The notes below the pieces were generated by a model that was given only the letters and a program-made list of their open reading frames with translations, searched no databases and was not told where the DNA came from. A stretch of 64,000 nucleotides of DNA, taken from contig JAAVTG010000568.1 of NCBI GenBank assembly GCA_011947345.1, positions 310,001 through 374,000 of the forward strand, in the 5' to 3' direction. This DNA is from Phytophthora quininea (taxonomy: Eukaryota; Oomycota; Peronosporomycetes; Peronosporales; Peronosporaceae). Below, one piece after another: positions 29,537-39,674 of the stretch. Position numbers and translations under genes: made by a program. Every line of letters begins with the position of its first letter. The first letter of the stretch is position 1.

Positions 29537-32500
29537 CTAGAACCCGGCGCCTCCGTTTGTTTGTTTGTGGCCTTGCCATGCTTCCTGACCGTCTTCCTGA
29601 TCATCTTGTTGCTCTTGTTGTTCCTCCTGGTTCTGACGCTCCATCTGCGTCAGGTAAATCTTGTAGTTGATGTCGTACTCGGTGTCCACAGGCTCAAGCA
29701 CGTCCTCCTCCTGTGGATACGTGTACGCAGCACCATCGGCAGTTGAATCACCGTAGTAATAGTAGTAGCCGCCGTCGCCGTTTTCATTGTTCCCGTAAGC
29801 GTAAGCGTCTCCATACTCGTATCCGTTCTGCGCATCGTATTGATTCCCATCCGGCGAATACATCTCTAATTGCTGGTTGCCTGGTTCCATTTGGGAACCT
29901 TTGAACGGGACTGCAACGTGTAATACGTGCCGCCATTTTCCAGCGGCCAAGCGTCTGCAGCGGCGATGTCCTCTTGGTTGCTGCTCTGGTAGCCTGCAGG
30001 AGTCGTCCAGGTCGCTTCCCCGTCTTGACATTGTAGAAATATGAGGCACCAACGTTCTCGTCCCAATACTCGACCCACTCGCCGACGTCCTCGGCTGTCG
30101 TGTCCTCTGGTGTCTCTGTCTGAAGGTCCATTTCAGCAGGACGTTCCCAGACGCTTTCCCCAGTCCCCGCGTGGTAATAGTACACATATCCACTAGTCTC
30201 GTCAAAGAGCTCGACCCACCCAACCGATGCTGGTACGGCTTCATCGCCTTCAGCTCCGACCATCTCTGCAAGTCGCCGCTTTGCTCGTGAATAGCGGAAC
30301 GCACGCTGAATACGCACCGCCGATTGCTTCTCCAACCGTCTGCGTCGCACAAACAGTCTGCTCAAAAGCAGCGAGCGCAGCATTGAGCACGAAGACGCTG
30401 GCGGCCAGCAATGTTCGTGATTTTCTCGCGGACACAACGCTGAATACAAGTCGCACTTGACGTTTCCAGAGCTATGGCGCTGCGACGAAGGCGCTCACGC
30501 GCATGTCGAGCTGCTAGTAGTTTGCGTCGGTAGAGCTCATCTCGAGCTTGCCGACCACGCACGACTGTCTGGATCCGTGTCGCTGCAAGTCGCTCATTCT
30601 CGGCAATTTGTGCCGCAAGAACACGAAGCTTAGCTCGCAGCTCGTTTTGGAAAGCTTGCAGCTTTCTCAAGCGCAGTTCCGCCAGTTGATACCGTGCGAA
30701 GTAGCCACGCCAAGCACATTGAATGCGAACTGCTGCAGCTCGCTCTTTTGCGTGCAGCAGGCGTCGGCGTTCAATAAATCCACGAACGTTGCGCTGGATG
30801 CAACGCGCAGCTGCATTTCGTTCTCTCTCAAGTCGTTCCTGGCGAAGGATGTCGACAACACGTCGCGCCAACCAGCCTCGGACATTGCGCTGGATGGTGA
30901 CCGCGGCAGAATGTCTGCGTCGTGTTTGATACCGGCGAAACGTGCGCTGGATTTCAATTGCACAGTCCCGTTCAAGTTGAAGACGCCGCAGCTTGCAGTG
31001 TGCAAGGTATCCCCGTACGACTCGCTGTATTGCAAGCGCGGCACTAGCTTCCACTACCTGCTGCTTTCGACGCGCCGCACATATTGCTCGCGTGAGTCTT
31101 CGCTGGCGGTGACGTCTGTATCGGTCCTGGATGAGCTTGGTAGCAGCCACTTCGCGAGCAAGACGTAGTCTCGTAAGCGTACGACGCTGTGCAAAGCGAC
31201 GGTAATACTTCTGTACGACCACAGCGGCTTCGTCTTCAGCGTCTGCAACCTCGATATCTTTTCTCTTGTGCTGAGTCAATCTCGAAGAACCGATAGATTT
31301 CTCGTGAAAGAGTGCATCACACGACCGACAAAACGTTAGCCCCAGCAGTGCTTTGCCATCACGCTTTTTGTTAGTCGATGAGCCCCACGGCCTTGTAAAC
31401 ATTCCCAGCAACTCTTGCGAACAGCGCGCTTTTCACAAAGCGTACACACGCCGAATTGACGGCTCATTCGTTGCTGGAAGGTACGGTAAGCGCGTTGAGC
31501 ACTCACGAGATGCCGCTGCAGTCGTCGATATTTGTACACATCCAAGGTTTCCATATCGCTACCATCACCAGAGTTGAATTCATTGCAGCACGCAGCACAC
31601 AGCTCACTCCTTGCGGTGAAGTGGTACACAGTCGCTAGTTGAGCGCGACAGTTCTCACAGGCTCCCATGCGTCTAACTACCTGTCGACGCATCATTTCGC
31701 GGCGTGCCTGTCGCGCTCGGTACAAGCATTGGACCTTTGTGGCGGCGCGGTTGCATCTTGCGAGATCTCGGATTTCGAGGTATTCGCACCGAGCTTTATA
31801 CTGGTGGTACGACGCTTGAATGCATCGCGCTGCTCGCTCACGCTTTCGAGCTGTCACTCGTTGGTGCAGTTCAAGTAGCAACCAGCACGACCTCCAGAAC
31901 GCTTGGATTCGCTTAGCTGCCTGCAGCCGCTTCCTCTCACGACGCAATTCATTTAATTTCCCTCGAGATTGATGCTGTCGAATAGAGCATTGAATAGTGC
32001 GTGCGGCCTTCTCCCGACGGTATTCATTCATCAATCGCCGCAATCTTTGCTGAAACACCCATCGACGACCCGCTCGCTGGATGCGATTAGCCATCGACGT
32101 CTCTAACAGCAACCTCAACGCAGCCCAACCAAACTTTTTGGCGACGTAGTTCCGGTAGGCCGTGTAAATTAGCGTGGCTTTGGCCTTCTGATCCTCCAGA
32201 CGCCAAGCTTTCCAGCGGTTGTAGGCCTGCTGGATCGTTCGAGCAGCCTCATCTCGAATTTCTTCCAGCGGGTACTGATGGAGATGCCGACGAGTTGCCA
32301 AAGCTCCTCCAAGGCTTCGTTGCAACTTCACTTTTGCTCTAGCCGAGTAACCACGCCAAATCTTTTGGATGAGCGTAGCGGATAGTGCACTCGAAATATC
32401 CCATCTTAAGCGATGAACTCGTAGTCGCGATAAGTGCCCTCGAGTCATGCGCTGCAAGTGAATAGCAGCCGAATTTCTCGCATTATCTTGCCTCATCCGT

Positions 32501-33024
32501 CGAACAAGACAGCGAGCTAAATGCCCACGAATGTGAGCTTGAAGCTTCCGAGCTACAAGCCACTGAAGAATTCCTTTTCGTCTTCGTCGACTCTTTTGAC
32601 GAGCAACGAACTCCCGCATTGAACGTTGTATGATACAGGCGGCGTTCTTCTCGAGTTTTATCCGGGCGCGCCTTCTGCAGCGCAGCGTAAAATGTGAGCG
32701 ACGCATAAAGCGCTGTAGCTTTCGAGCAGCATGATCTTGACGCAGTCGTTCAGTTCTAACGCGGGCCAGATGGCCGCGCGCAACGCGTTGTACCTCCAAC
32801 GCAGCAGCGAGTTGCTCAACCAACACACAACTTTCAGCAACTTGAACCCAGCGAAGCCAAGCGCGCGCTAACACAGGCACCACCAAATACTGCCGCACAA
32901 TCTTGTACGCCGCTCGTTTAACTAGCTTGCGTTGGTGGAATCGTAACCTTCCGGCGAGTTTCCGCTCCATTGCTCGAACGTCAAAGCCATCATCGTCGTC
33001 GTCAGCACCAAGTGGTCGCCTCAA
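29537..33024 (-). CDS. Large IQ-motif protein with B-box-like zinc fingers and WW domains
   Basis: Reading right to left, 562 clean codons (33024-31336) hold many IQ units (for example IQRSMREFVARQKSRRRRKG, IQKIWRGYSARAKVKLQRS), then CENCRAQLATVYHF...CAACC and CTLCEKRAVRKSCWEC. One lost base near 31390 leads to FCRSCDALFHEK (the rest of a B-box) and further IQ units to about 30420. Another slip leads to SAVRIQRAFRYSRAKRRL and two WW domains (WVELFDETSGYVYYYHAGTG and WVEYWDENVGASYFYNVKTG), then a Tyr/Gly/Asp-rich tail. Four slips in all, each of the same sign (one lost base). IQ motifs bind calmodulin; WW domains bind proline-rich partners. It is probably a cytoskeletal or flagellar scaffold. 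Confidence 0.7.
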
Positions 33025-33662
33025 TAGCCTCCTTCGTTTCGATTTGTTCGGGTTTGGGCGTGGTGGTGGTTTTGGCGACGACGGGGACTGACACGCTCCA
33101 GAACACGAAAGTGAATACCGCTAGCAGTCTCACCATATAGTTGGAAACAAGTACTGAGCGCTTGGTGCGGGTGCACGCCTCGCTGCAAGTCATGGAAACT
33201 CTGTGCTGCGGCATTGTACAAATCCCACGTCGTCCCGAAAAAACGGTGGCCGGTCTTGGTGTTTTCCAGCAAGTAAACGCCAGCATTAACCTGTCGCGGT
33301 TCTCCGTCTCCGTCCAAGCCATTGTTTTGGTTGGAGATCGCTCCTCGTCCTCTTCGCTTGCTGTTGAATGACAGCTTCGGTACTTTCGTGATGCGTTTAC
33401 TGCCCAATCTACTGATCCGAACTCCAGGCGAAGCTTTACGAAAGGAAGCAGCAGGGATGAGTTGGTTCTGGCTTTCTTCCTGTTGTTGTTGCTGATGCTG
33501 AGGCTTCTTTGGCGACGACACGGATCCTGCTGGAAGCCGTGATAACCGAACTGGCGACGCTACTTTCTCCCACGAGTTGGCACTACCGATCGATCCTGGC
33601 TTAAGCTTTTTCGAGACAACTGGCGACTGCAGCAGAGCCCTTGCGCTGGATCTGGACTCCAT
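33021..33662 (-). CDS. GIY-YIG-like domain protein, possibly the N-terminus of the IQ/WW protein
   Basis: 213 residues. After a basic Ser/Pro/Gln-rich part comes AGVYLLENTKTGHRFFGTTW, then FHDLQRGVHPHQALSTCFQL and RVLERV: the order of a GIY-YIG fold with GVY and FFG in place of GIY and YIG. The usual catalytic Arg is not at its place (LYNAAAQSFH), so nuclease activity is doubtful. The frame ends at 33021, but one lost base near 33080 would carry it into a Pro/Lys-rich linker and the Met at 33024 of the IQ protein, so the two may be one gene. Confidence 0.5.
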   Translation of the reverse strand: MESRSSARALLQSPVVSKKLKPGSIGSANSWEKVASPVRLSRLPAGSVSSPKKPQHQQQQQEESQNQLIPAASFRKASPGVRISRLGSKRITKVPKLSFNSKRRGRGAISNQNNGLDGDGEPRQVNAGVYLLENTKTGHRFFGTTWDLYNAAAQSFHDLQRGVHPHQALSTCFQLYGETASGIHFRVLERVSPRRRQNHHHAQTRTNRNEGGY

Positions 33663-33881
33663 CTCTGCTGGCTCATCGAGTTTAACACCCGCAGCACGAC
33701 GTTGATCTTCGCTAGCAAGAAACCAAGAAACACGAAAGTTAGCAGGGGTGACGAGTCACCCCTGTTTTTAAAACGGAATGCTTGCCGGTGTTGATTGCAG
33801 TAGGGCTTACACAAATACGCGGGCGAGGACAGCTGCCTGCTTCTCTAGTTTAAAAATCCTCGTCGGTGGTCATGGTGCACA

Positions 33882-34895
33882 TTACTTTTCAGCTTCCGTC
33901 TTCGCCTTCGTTTCGGTCTCTTCCTTCTGTTCCTCCTCTGGCGCTTCGTTCAGTACGTGATAGTACTCTGGGTTGGCGTCCACACAGTCACGTAGTGCGA
34001 GGGTCTCCGCGCCGCACTTTTCAATAAAGTCGTCGCCGCTCTTCTTGCAGTTGTCCAAGCAGGCTTCCCAGGCCGTGAACTCCTTGCCGCAAGGACCAGC
34101 CTTCATGAACTTGCAGAAACCGCACTCCGCCTTGGGCGCCAAACACTCGCCAGTGGCTGTGTCAAAGCGAGACGACAGACAGACAGTGCCCTTGACGTCC
34201 AGCTCCTCGCTCAGCTTGGCGTCCACCTTGCTGACCTTGGCCTGGACCGCCGGGAAGGGGCTGAACAGCGGCAGGTGCTTGGATTCGAATACCGGCAGCT
34301 CTCCGCTCCACTCTGCTGTCTTCTCTTCCTCGTCCAGCAAGTACTGGAGCTTGTCGCTGGCTCGGAGTCGCTCCAAAAGCACGCTAGAGTAGCCAGCGCT
34401 GAGTCCGCCAGCGCTGGTGGACAGCGTGATGTGTGCAGGCTCCGCTTGGCCCTCGTACTCCAGAGACTCGCCAGTCTCAGTGGTCACAGCCACCAGCACC
34501 TAAAGAGACATCGAAAGAACAGTTAAAACACTGCGACATGGCCGTTTAAACGGGCGATGTCGACCCACCGTCTGCGCGTGGGCGTCCTCGGCCACTCCTT
34601 TGACCTGCAGCTTGGCAGCGCGGCCCAGGATGGGAGCGAAGGCCTCTTGCTCCTTCTCCGAGGGCTGGAAGCGCAGCACCACCACGAGCGGCTCGTCGCT
34701 GGCACCGAACTTGGACGGGAACTGCTGGCGCAGGCGATTGGCGGCCTCTTTCTCCACGAAGACGCCCACAAAGTCCACGGCAGGGGACGGCGCTGGCTCG
34801 GCAGCCTCCAGACGAGTGGAGCTGATGGAGAAGAGCGCGGCGGGCGCCGCCAGCGCTGGGAAGAGGCGAGAGCGGAGCAGCAAGCGAGGCGACAT
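33882..34895 (-). CDS. GCK-domain mitochondrial protein
   Basis: Exon 1 34569-34895 and exon 2 33882-34499, intron 34500-34568 (69 bases, GTGGGT...TAG, phase 0); 314 residues. The N-terminus (MSPRLLLRSRLFPALAAPAA) is Arg-rich without acidic residues, a mitochondrial presequence. Residues about 233-291 are a GCK domain: ECGFCKFMKAGPCGKEFTAW, then CLDNCKKSG, KCGAETLALRDC and YYHVL, with Cys pairs of the type oxidised in the intermembrane space. A Glu/Lys tail ends the protein. Role in assembly or redox of the intermembrane space is likely from the family; the partner is unknown. Confidence 0.8.
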
Positions 34896-35360
34896 CGTGC
34901 GTACCGATAGCAATCTGTGGCCACAAAATGGTCGTCCGTGATTGGCTGATATCTGATTGGGGCTAAATTTAGAATCTGATCGCAACATAACATGTCGCAG
35001 ATAAAGACGCAATCCAAGAATGTAGGCACTTGCTTGTTGCCTTCAACACAGCGCTTGGTTTTCATAAGCTCCTCTGCTGCCCCGTGTTCTGCTGCTAGAT
35101 CCAAGCGGACATGATTTTGAGCTTTGTTGTGCGGTGCCTGGGTCACTAGCGCTGATTCATAGCGCCTGACTCACCTGGGTGCTGCAGTTTTTCGCAGGGG
35201 TGTTCGTTCACTTCACTCCCCACTGTGAAATGCAGCGTCTTGGCTGCTGCAAACCGTACAGTGCTCGCCGTGCAAGCCAACACGGACAGATTCACTGCAC
35301 AAGTGAGGACCGGGTTGTTCGTCTCTATAGGAGTTACTCGACACTAGCTCCTCTACCAAC
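34896..35360. other. Divergent intergenic region
   Basis: Promoter space between the GCK gene (minus) and the next gene (plus). ORFs within it are short and unsupported. Confidence 0.4.
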
Positions 35361-36584
35361 ATGCCGCGCCCCCATCCCGGTGGTTCGCCGCGTGAGACCC
35401 GCCAGGCTGTCGTGCCTCTGTTTTCTCCTGGGCGCAAGCCGAGCAGACTGCACGGTACCGTTGGCTTCACGAATCCTCTGGAGTCTGGTCTCGTTTGTCG
35501 ACCATCCTTGTGGAGGCATTGGTGCTGCTTGCTGTTTCTCGTGAAGAACAAGCCTCGGCATTCTTCATGGAGAAGCTCTCAAGGTTCGCGAGTGATCTTT
35601 CACTTCAACTTGGTGACATGCATTCTCTGCTGCGACGGCAACGACCGGTCTTTGCTGGGAAAGGCAAGTTGGCAGCGCGATCGCGGAGCGAGGTCAACCG
35701 CCGGGTCCCCGCAGACTGTCCTCCTGGACAGTTGCACCGACTTCGCTGGAAACTGTCCTCGTCAATCGACTGCAGCAACTGCGTCGGCTCTGTCAGCAGC
35801 CGGGTTCCTCTGTCAAACCAAGCGCGTTGTCTCGTCGCTTCAGCCTCCGAACATACACTTTTCCGGCCGCCGGTATTCTCAGTTGAGAAGTTGCCTCGCA
35901 GCCCGCAAGCAGATCGGAGAGAGCTTCCTCATGCGAACGCCGAGCCACTCGAGGGTGACGCCTTCGCAGGGCACGTTCGCCAGCGACTGCCACAGCACCT
36001 GCACCGTCAGCAGCAGTCTGGTGGTCCCCGACCATCACGACGGCGACGCCGGCGGCAACATCTACGTCCGAGCCTGGCAGTTCGTGCAGCGGCGACTGCA
36101 CCTGCGACCCCGAGCCGCCTCGTGCCCTGCCGACATGGAGGCCGCCAAGGAGCAAAAGTCGGCCCCTGTTGAGCCGGTGACGATAAGCAGCAGCTACTGC
36201 GCAGACTGGCAGCGAGTTCACCTGCTCAAAGAGCTGGAAGAGGCGGGCCAAAGAGCGCAGTGGCGACGACAGCAGCAGCAGTGCCGAGCCAAACAGGAGA
36301 GCATCCAGGAGACGGCAGAGTGGACACCTTCCGACGAACAAGAGCAGCCGACATTCCGTACCCGAGCACAGCGCAAGGTGTTCCAAGTGACCTGCACCAA
36401 CTGCGGACTGCTGTTCTTCAGACCACTGTCGGTCGCGCTGGACGCCAGCGCATACTGCAGCAGGGACTGCCAAAGCACATTTGAGTACCTGCGAGACCTC
36501 CAAGAGATCGTGAACGACCGCGACACGTTCGAGTCTCCTGTGAGCTGGACCAAAAGCAGCAGCGAGCCGGCCGAGTTCTTGTAG
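35361..36584 (+). CDS. Unrecognised protein with C-terminal Cys4-type zinc knuckle
   Basis: The frame is open for 407 codons. The first 190 have an odd composition and may be a leader or contain introns; the Met at 35931 (MRTPSHSRVTPSQGTFASDC) is the safer start and gives 217 residues. Near the end FQVTCTNCGLLFFRPLSVAL is followed by AYCSRDCQSTFEYLRDL: a C-x2-C and a C-x3-C about 16 residues apart, as in treble-clef zinc folds. A Gln/Arg coil precedes it (LLKELEEAGQRAQWRRQQQQ). Family unknown. Confidence 0.5.
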   Translation: MPRPHPGGSPRETRQAVVPLFSPGRKPSRLHGTVGFTNPLESGLVCRPSLWRHWCCLLFLVKNKPRHSSWRSSQGSRVIFHFNLVTCILCCDGNDRSLLGKASWQRDRGARSTAGSPQTVLLDSCTDFAGNCPRQSTAATASALSAAGFLCQTKRVVSSLQPPNIHFSGRRYSQLRSCLAARKQIGESFLMRTPSHSRVTPSQGTFASDCHSTCTVSSSLVVPDHHDGDAGGNIYVRAWQFVQRRLHLRPRAASCPADMEAAKEQKSAPVEPVTISSSYCADWQRVHLLKELEEAGQRAQWRRQQQQCRAKQESIQETAEWTPSDEQEQPTFRTRAQRKVFQVTCTNCGLLFFRPLSVALDASAYCSRDCQSTFEYLRDLQEIVNDRDTFESPVSWTKSSSEPAEFL

Positions 36585-36753
36585 TGGTTAAAGAAGCTTA
36601 TTTATTTCAATTGGGAGGATCTCCGGGTTAACGATGAAGGAGCTGCGAGCCAGCGACACCAACAAGTCCGTCGCCAGCAGTAGAAATACAATGCGGGCCT
36701 GCCGGGGTCTGACGGTGGTGTCAGGTGCTTTCCCTTTTTGTTCTCTCGCCAGG

Positions 36754-37765
36754 TCACGTCGTCGACGACTCAAAGTGCAACCGGTTGTCCTGGAGCGAGA
36801 TGACGGTGGGCTTGTGCAGTTGCAGCTCGTCGGTCTCCAGGTCGTCACACGTCGTAAAGCAGTGGGCGATGGAAATGAGTTCAGCGTCGAAGCTCTGGCA
36901 CACGATGCGAGCGCGCGTTCCCGCCAATGCCGGCGAGTGCTCGGCCCTTCAGCGCTCCCAGAACCATCACGTCCGCGTCCGCCATGACCTCCGCGCCGGA
37001 GCTCACGCTGCCCAGCACCACCAGCGATCTGTTCTGAGCGAAAATCTGCTGTCCCGAGCGCACCGAGTGCGAGACGACCATCGGCGGCAGTGCTGCTGCG
37101 TCCACCGCCGACGCTGCAGCAGAAGAAGCAGCACTGGGCGGCCCAGTCTTTGCCTCAAAACCTTCTTCTTGCTCCGCCTGCTGAGCCGCCGCTGCGTCCT
37201 GCTTCTGCTGGTCCAGATGCAGCCGGGTGCCAATGAAGTACGGCAAGTTCAGCTTGGCCGCCGCCTGCTTCACATCTTCACTGGCGTTGGTGATGCCCAC
37301 TGGCATGTAGCCTGCCTCCTGCAACCCAAAGGAGGCCTTCAGTACGTCATTTCCATCGAAAATGGCTGCATAGTGAACGGACCTGAAGCCGCAGAATCTC
37401 GTTGCGCAGCTCGTGCTTCTTGATGGACTGCGAGTGCGGAGATCCTACAAAACCCGTCGTTTAGAACCCTCTCCTTTTCAGCTTGATTGCACGCAGGTTC
37501 TAATACCGTCACTAGAGACTTGTTGCAAGTCCAGCACCACTGCCGTGGGGCGGTTGGCCCTCGTCTGGAAGAACTGCGAGTCCGAGTCTTTGGTCGAGAC
37601 TTTGCTCAGCGTCAGCGTCGGCAGCAGGTACGAGCGGCCGTCCAGCTCCAGGGTCTTGGGCGACGGCTTAACAGTCGACGCGCTGCGGCCGCTGGCCACC
37701 TCCTCCCAGCGCCGCAGCGCCTGCTGCGAGAAGGCTCGGCGCCGCGTCAACACCGCCCGCTGCAT
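36754..37765 (-). CDS. minC: MinC, septum-site protein, probably mitochondrial
   Basis: Exons 37507-37765, 37383-37444 and 36754-37318 join in phase (GTATTA...TAG and GTCCGT...CAG introns). The N-terminus MQRAVLTRRRAFSQQALRRW is a typical mitochondrial presequence. Exon 1 then gives a MinC N-domain (LPTLTLSKVSTKDSD, RPTAVVLDLQQVSSD). Exon 3 has a linker and the MinC C-domain: VVSHSVRSGQQIFAQNRSLV, VLGSVSSGAEVMADADVMVL, GALKGRALAGIGGNA. A frame break of one extra base near 36915 then leads to RIVCQSFDAELISIAHCFTT. MinC inhibits FtsZ assembly together with MinD, fixing the division site. Stramenopiles keep this bacterial system for mitochondria. The next gene is divergent, 242 bases away. Confidence 0.85.
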
Positions 37766-38007
37766 AGTCGATTGCAGCAGGTATGGAATTATTTGACTAT
37801 CGGGAATGCGTTTAGTTACATCTTGAATGACTATCCGGTAGTCACTATGTGAAGTAACGTTAACGCGAGCTCCACCGCCGGCCACGTAGACGGCAAAGTT
37901 CACTGCAGTGCTGACTCGACGGCGTTCTTGACGGGCTTCCTCTGCGCTTAACGCTCCCCCAGCTGCCGCCCCGCCTCCTCCTACTGAAGAACTTGAACGC
38001 TATCACA
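37766..38007. promoter_or_regulatory. Divergent promoter region, minC / PDI-ERV gene
   Basis: 242 bases between two start codons on opposite strands. It should hold both promoters; no single motif stands out. Confidence 0.35.
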
Positions 38008-39484
38008 ATGGGCGCCATGGACGTGCTGAAGAAATGGGACTTTTACAAGAAGATCCCCGAGGTAAATGCCAGGGCCTCCGGCAGTCGTCCCAAAGCCACA
38101 ATAACTAACACGCATTCAATCTGTGCAGGACCTGACGGTCAGTACGCTGCCGGGCGTGAGTCTGTCGATCGCCGGCTGCTTCATCATGTTCCTGCTCTTC
38201 GTGCTCGAGTTCAACAGCTACCTGACGGTGGACTACAAGTACGACATCGTCATGGACGAGGGGCTGGACCAGACCATGCGCATCAACTTCAACATCACCG
38301 TGCCGGACTTGCCGTGCGAGTTCGCCACGGTGGACGTGTCCGACATGACGGGCACGCGCAAGCACAATATGACGAGCAACATCTACAAGATCCGCCTGGA
38401 CCAGAAGGGCCGCAGCGTCGGCCTCGCCCAGGAGAACCAGATCATGCCGCAGTTCGCAGAGGACGAAGAGTACGGAGACTTGCCCGAGAGCGACGCCACA
38501 GTCACGATCCTGGACGACGAGACCTTTGAGCCGTTCCTGAAGGAGCATCACTACGTGGCTGTGGACTTTTACGCGCCATGGTGTGTGTGGTGCAAGCGGC
38601 TCGAACCAGTGTGGACGCGTGTGGCAAAGACACTGCCGTCGCTGCACTACGGCCAGCGTATGCGCGTCGCGTCAGTGGACTGCCAAGCGCACCCGCAGCT
38701 CTGCATGAAGCAGTTCATCCGCGCCTACCCGACGATTCTCTTCTACAAGGACGGCGATGTCTCTCCGGTGGAGATGTACTTTGGCGACCGTACGGTCGAA
38801 GCATTTGTAGAGAAGTTTAAGCAGCTTTTCGCTGGCGAAGTGGACGCCGTGGAGGCTCGTAAGAAGGAGCTCTTCGAGCAGGACAAGCAGGCTGCGCGTG
38901 AGCAGGGCAAGGCGATTGCTCGCTCGGCTGTGGGTCCCGAGGGGTGCCGTCTGTACGGACACTTGTACGTAAAGCGCGTGCCCGGTAACTTCCACGTGCA
39001 CTTGGCCAACCCGGCCTACTCGATGGACTCGTCGTTGGTGAACGCGTCCCACACGGTGAACGAGCTGTGGTTTGGCGAGCACCTTGCTCCTGGTGAGATG
39101 TCGCTGCTGCCTCGTGAGGCGCAGACGCAGCTGTACACGCACCGTCTGGACAACCAGGACTTCACGTCGTTCAACAAGAACCACACGTACGTGCACTACA
39201 TCAAGGTAGTGACGAACGCTTACGTGCAGAGCGACGGTTCGGAGATCAACGTGTACAAGTACACGGCGCACTCGAACGAGTACCTGGAGACGGAGGATTT
39301 GCCCTCCGTTATGTTCCGCTACGACCTGTCGCCAATGTCGGTGCGCATTTCGGAGGACTCGGTGCCGTTCTACCACTTCCTGACGTCGGCCTGCGCCATC
39401 ATCGGCGGCGTCTTCACGGTCATCGGTATCGTGGACCAGATCATCCACCAGACCGCTCGTGCATTGAACAAGAAGGTGCTGTAA
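38008..39484 (+). CDS. PDI-ERV fusion (thioredoxin domain within an ERGIC/Erv41-46 protein)
   Basis: Exon 1 38008-38061 (MGAMDVLKKWDFYKKIPE), intron 38062-38128 (GTAAAT...CAG), exon 2 38129-39484; 469 residues. Order: a short cytosolic end, a membrane segment (LSIAGCFIMFLLFVLEF), an ERGIC-N region, then a thioredoxin domain with active site APWCVWCKRLEP (Cys170 and Cys173), then the Erv-type lumenal domain (GCRLYGHLYVKRVPGNFHV) and a C-terminal membrane segment (FLTSACAIIGGVFTVIGIVD). This is the layout of plant PDIL5-4-type proteins. It should act in the early secretory pathway as an oxidoreductase and cargo receptor cycling between ER and Golgi. The C-terminal tail ends KKVL. Confidence 0.93.
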
Positions 39485-39633
39485 GGGGCGCAGGATAGCA
39501 TGCAGATCGACAATCCCGACAAACTCGCATAGACCGTAGCGGACTGCCACGAACATGAGATCAATGCAATAACTGTCTTGTTGACCCTGCAACTGTGACG
39601 TGTGTCGACCAGCTGTTTGCCGTCTGCCCCCTT

Positions 39634-39640
39634 TCATTAT
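39634..39640 (+). promoter_or_regulatory. Oomycete Inr-like TCATTAT
   Basis: TCATTAT in a pyrimidine-rich setting, 35 bases before the ATG at 39675. Resembles the oomycete initiator core. Motif match only. Confidence 0.3.
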
Positions 39641-39674
39641 CGCTCACTAAAGAATCAGCAACTCAGTGGACACA

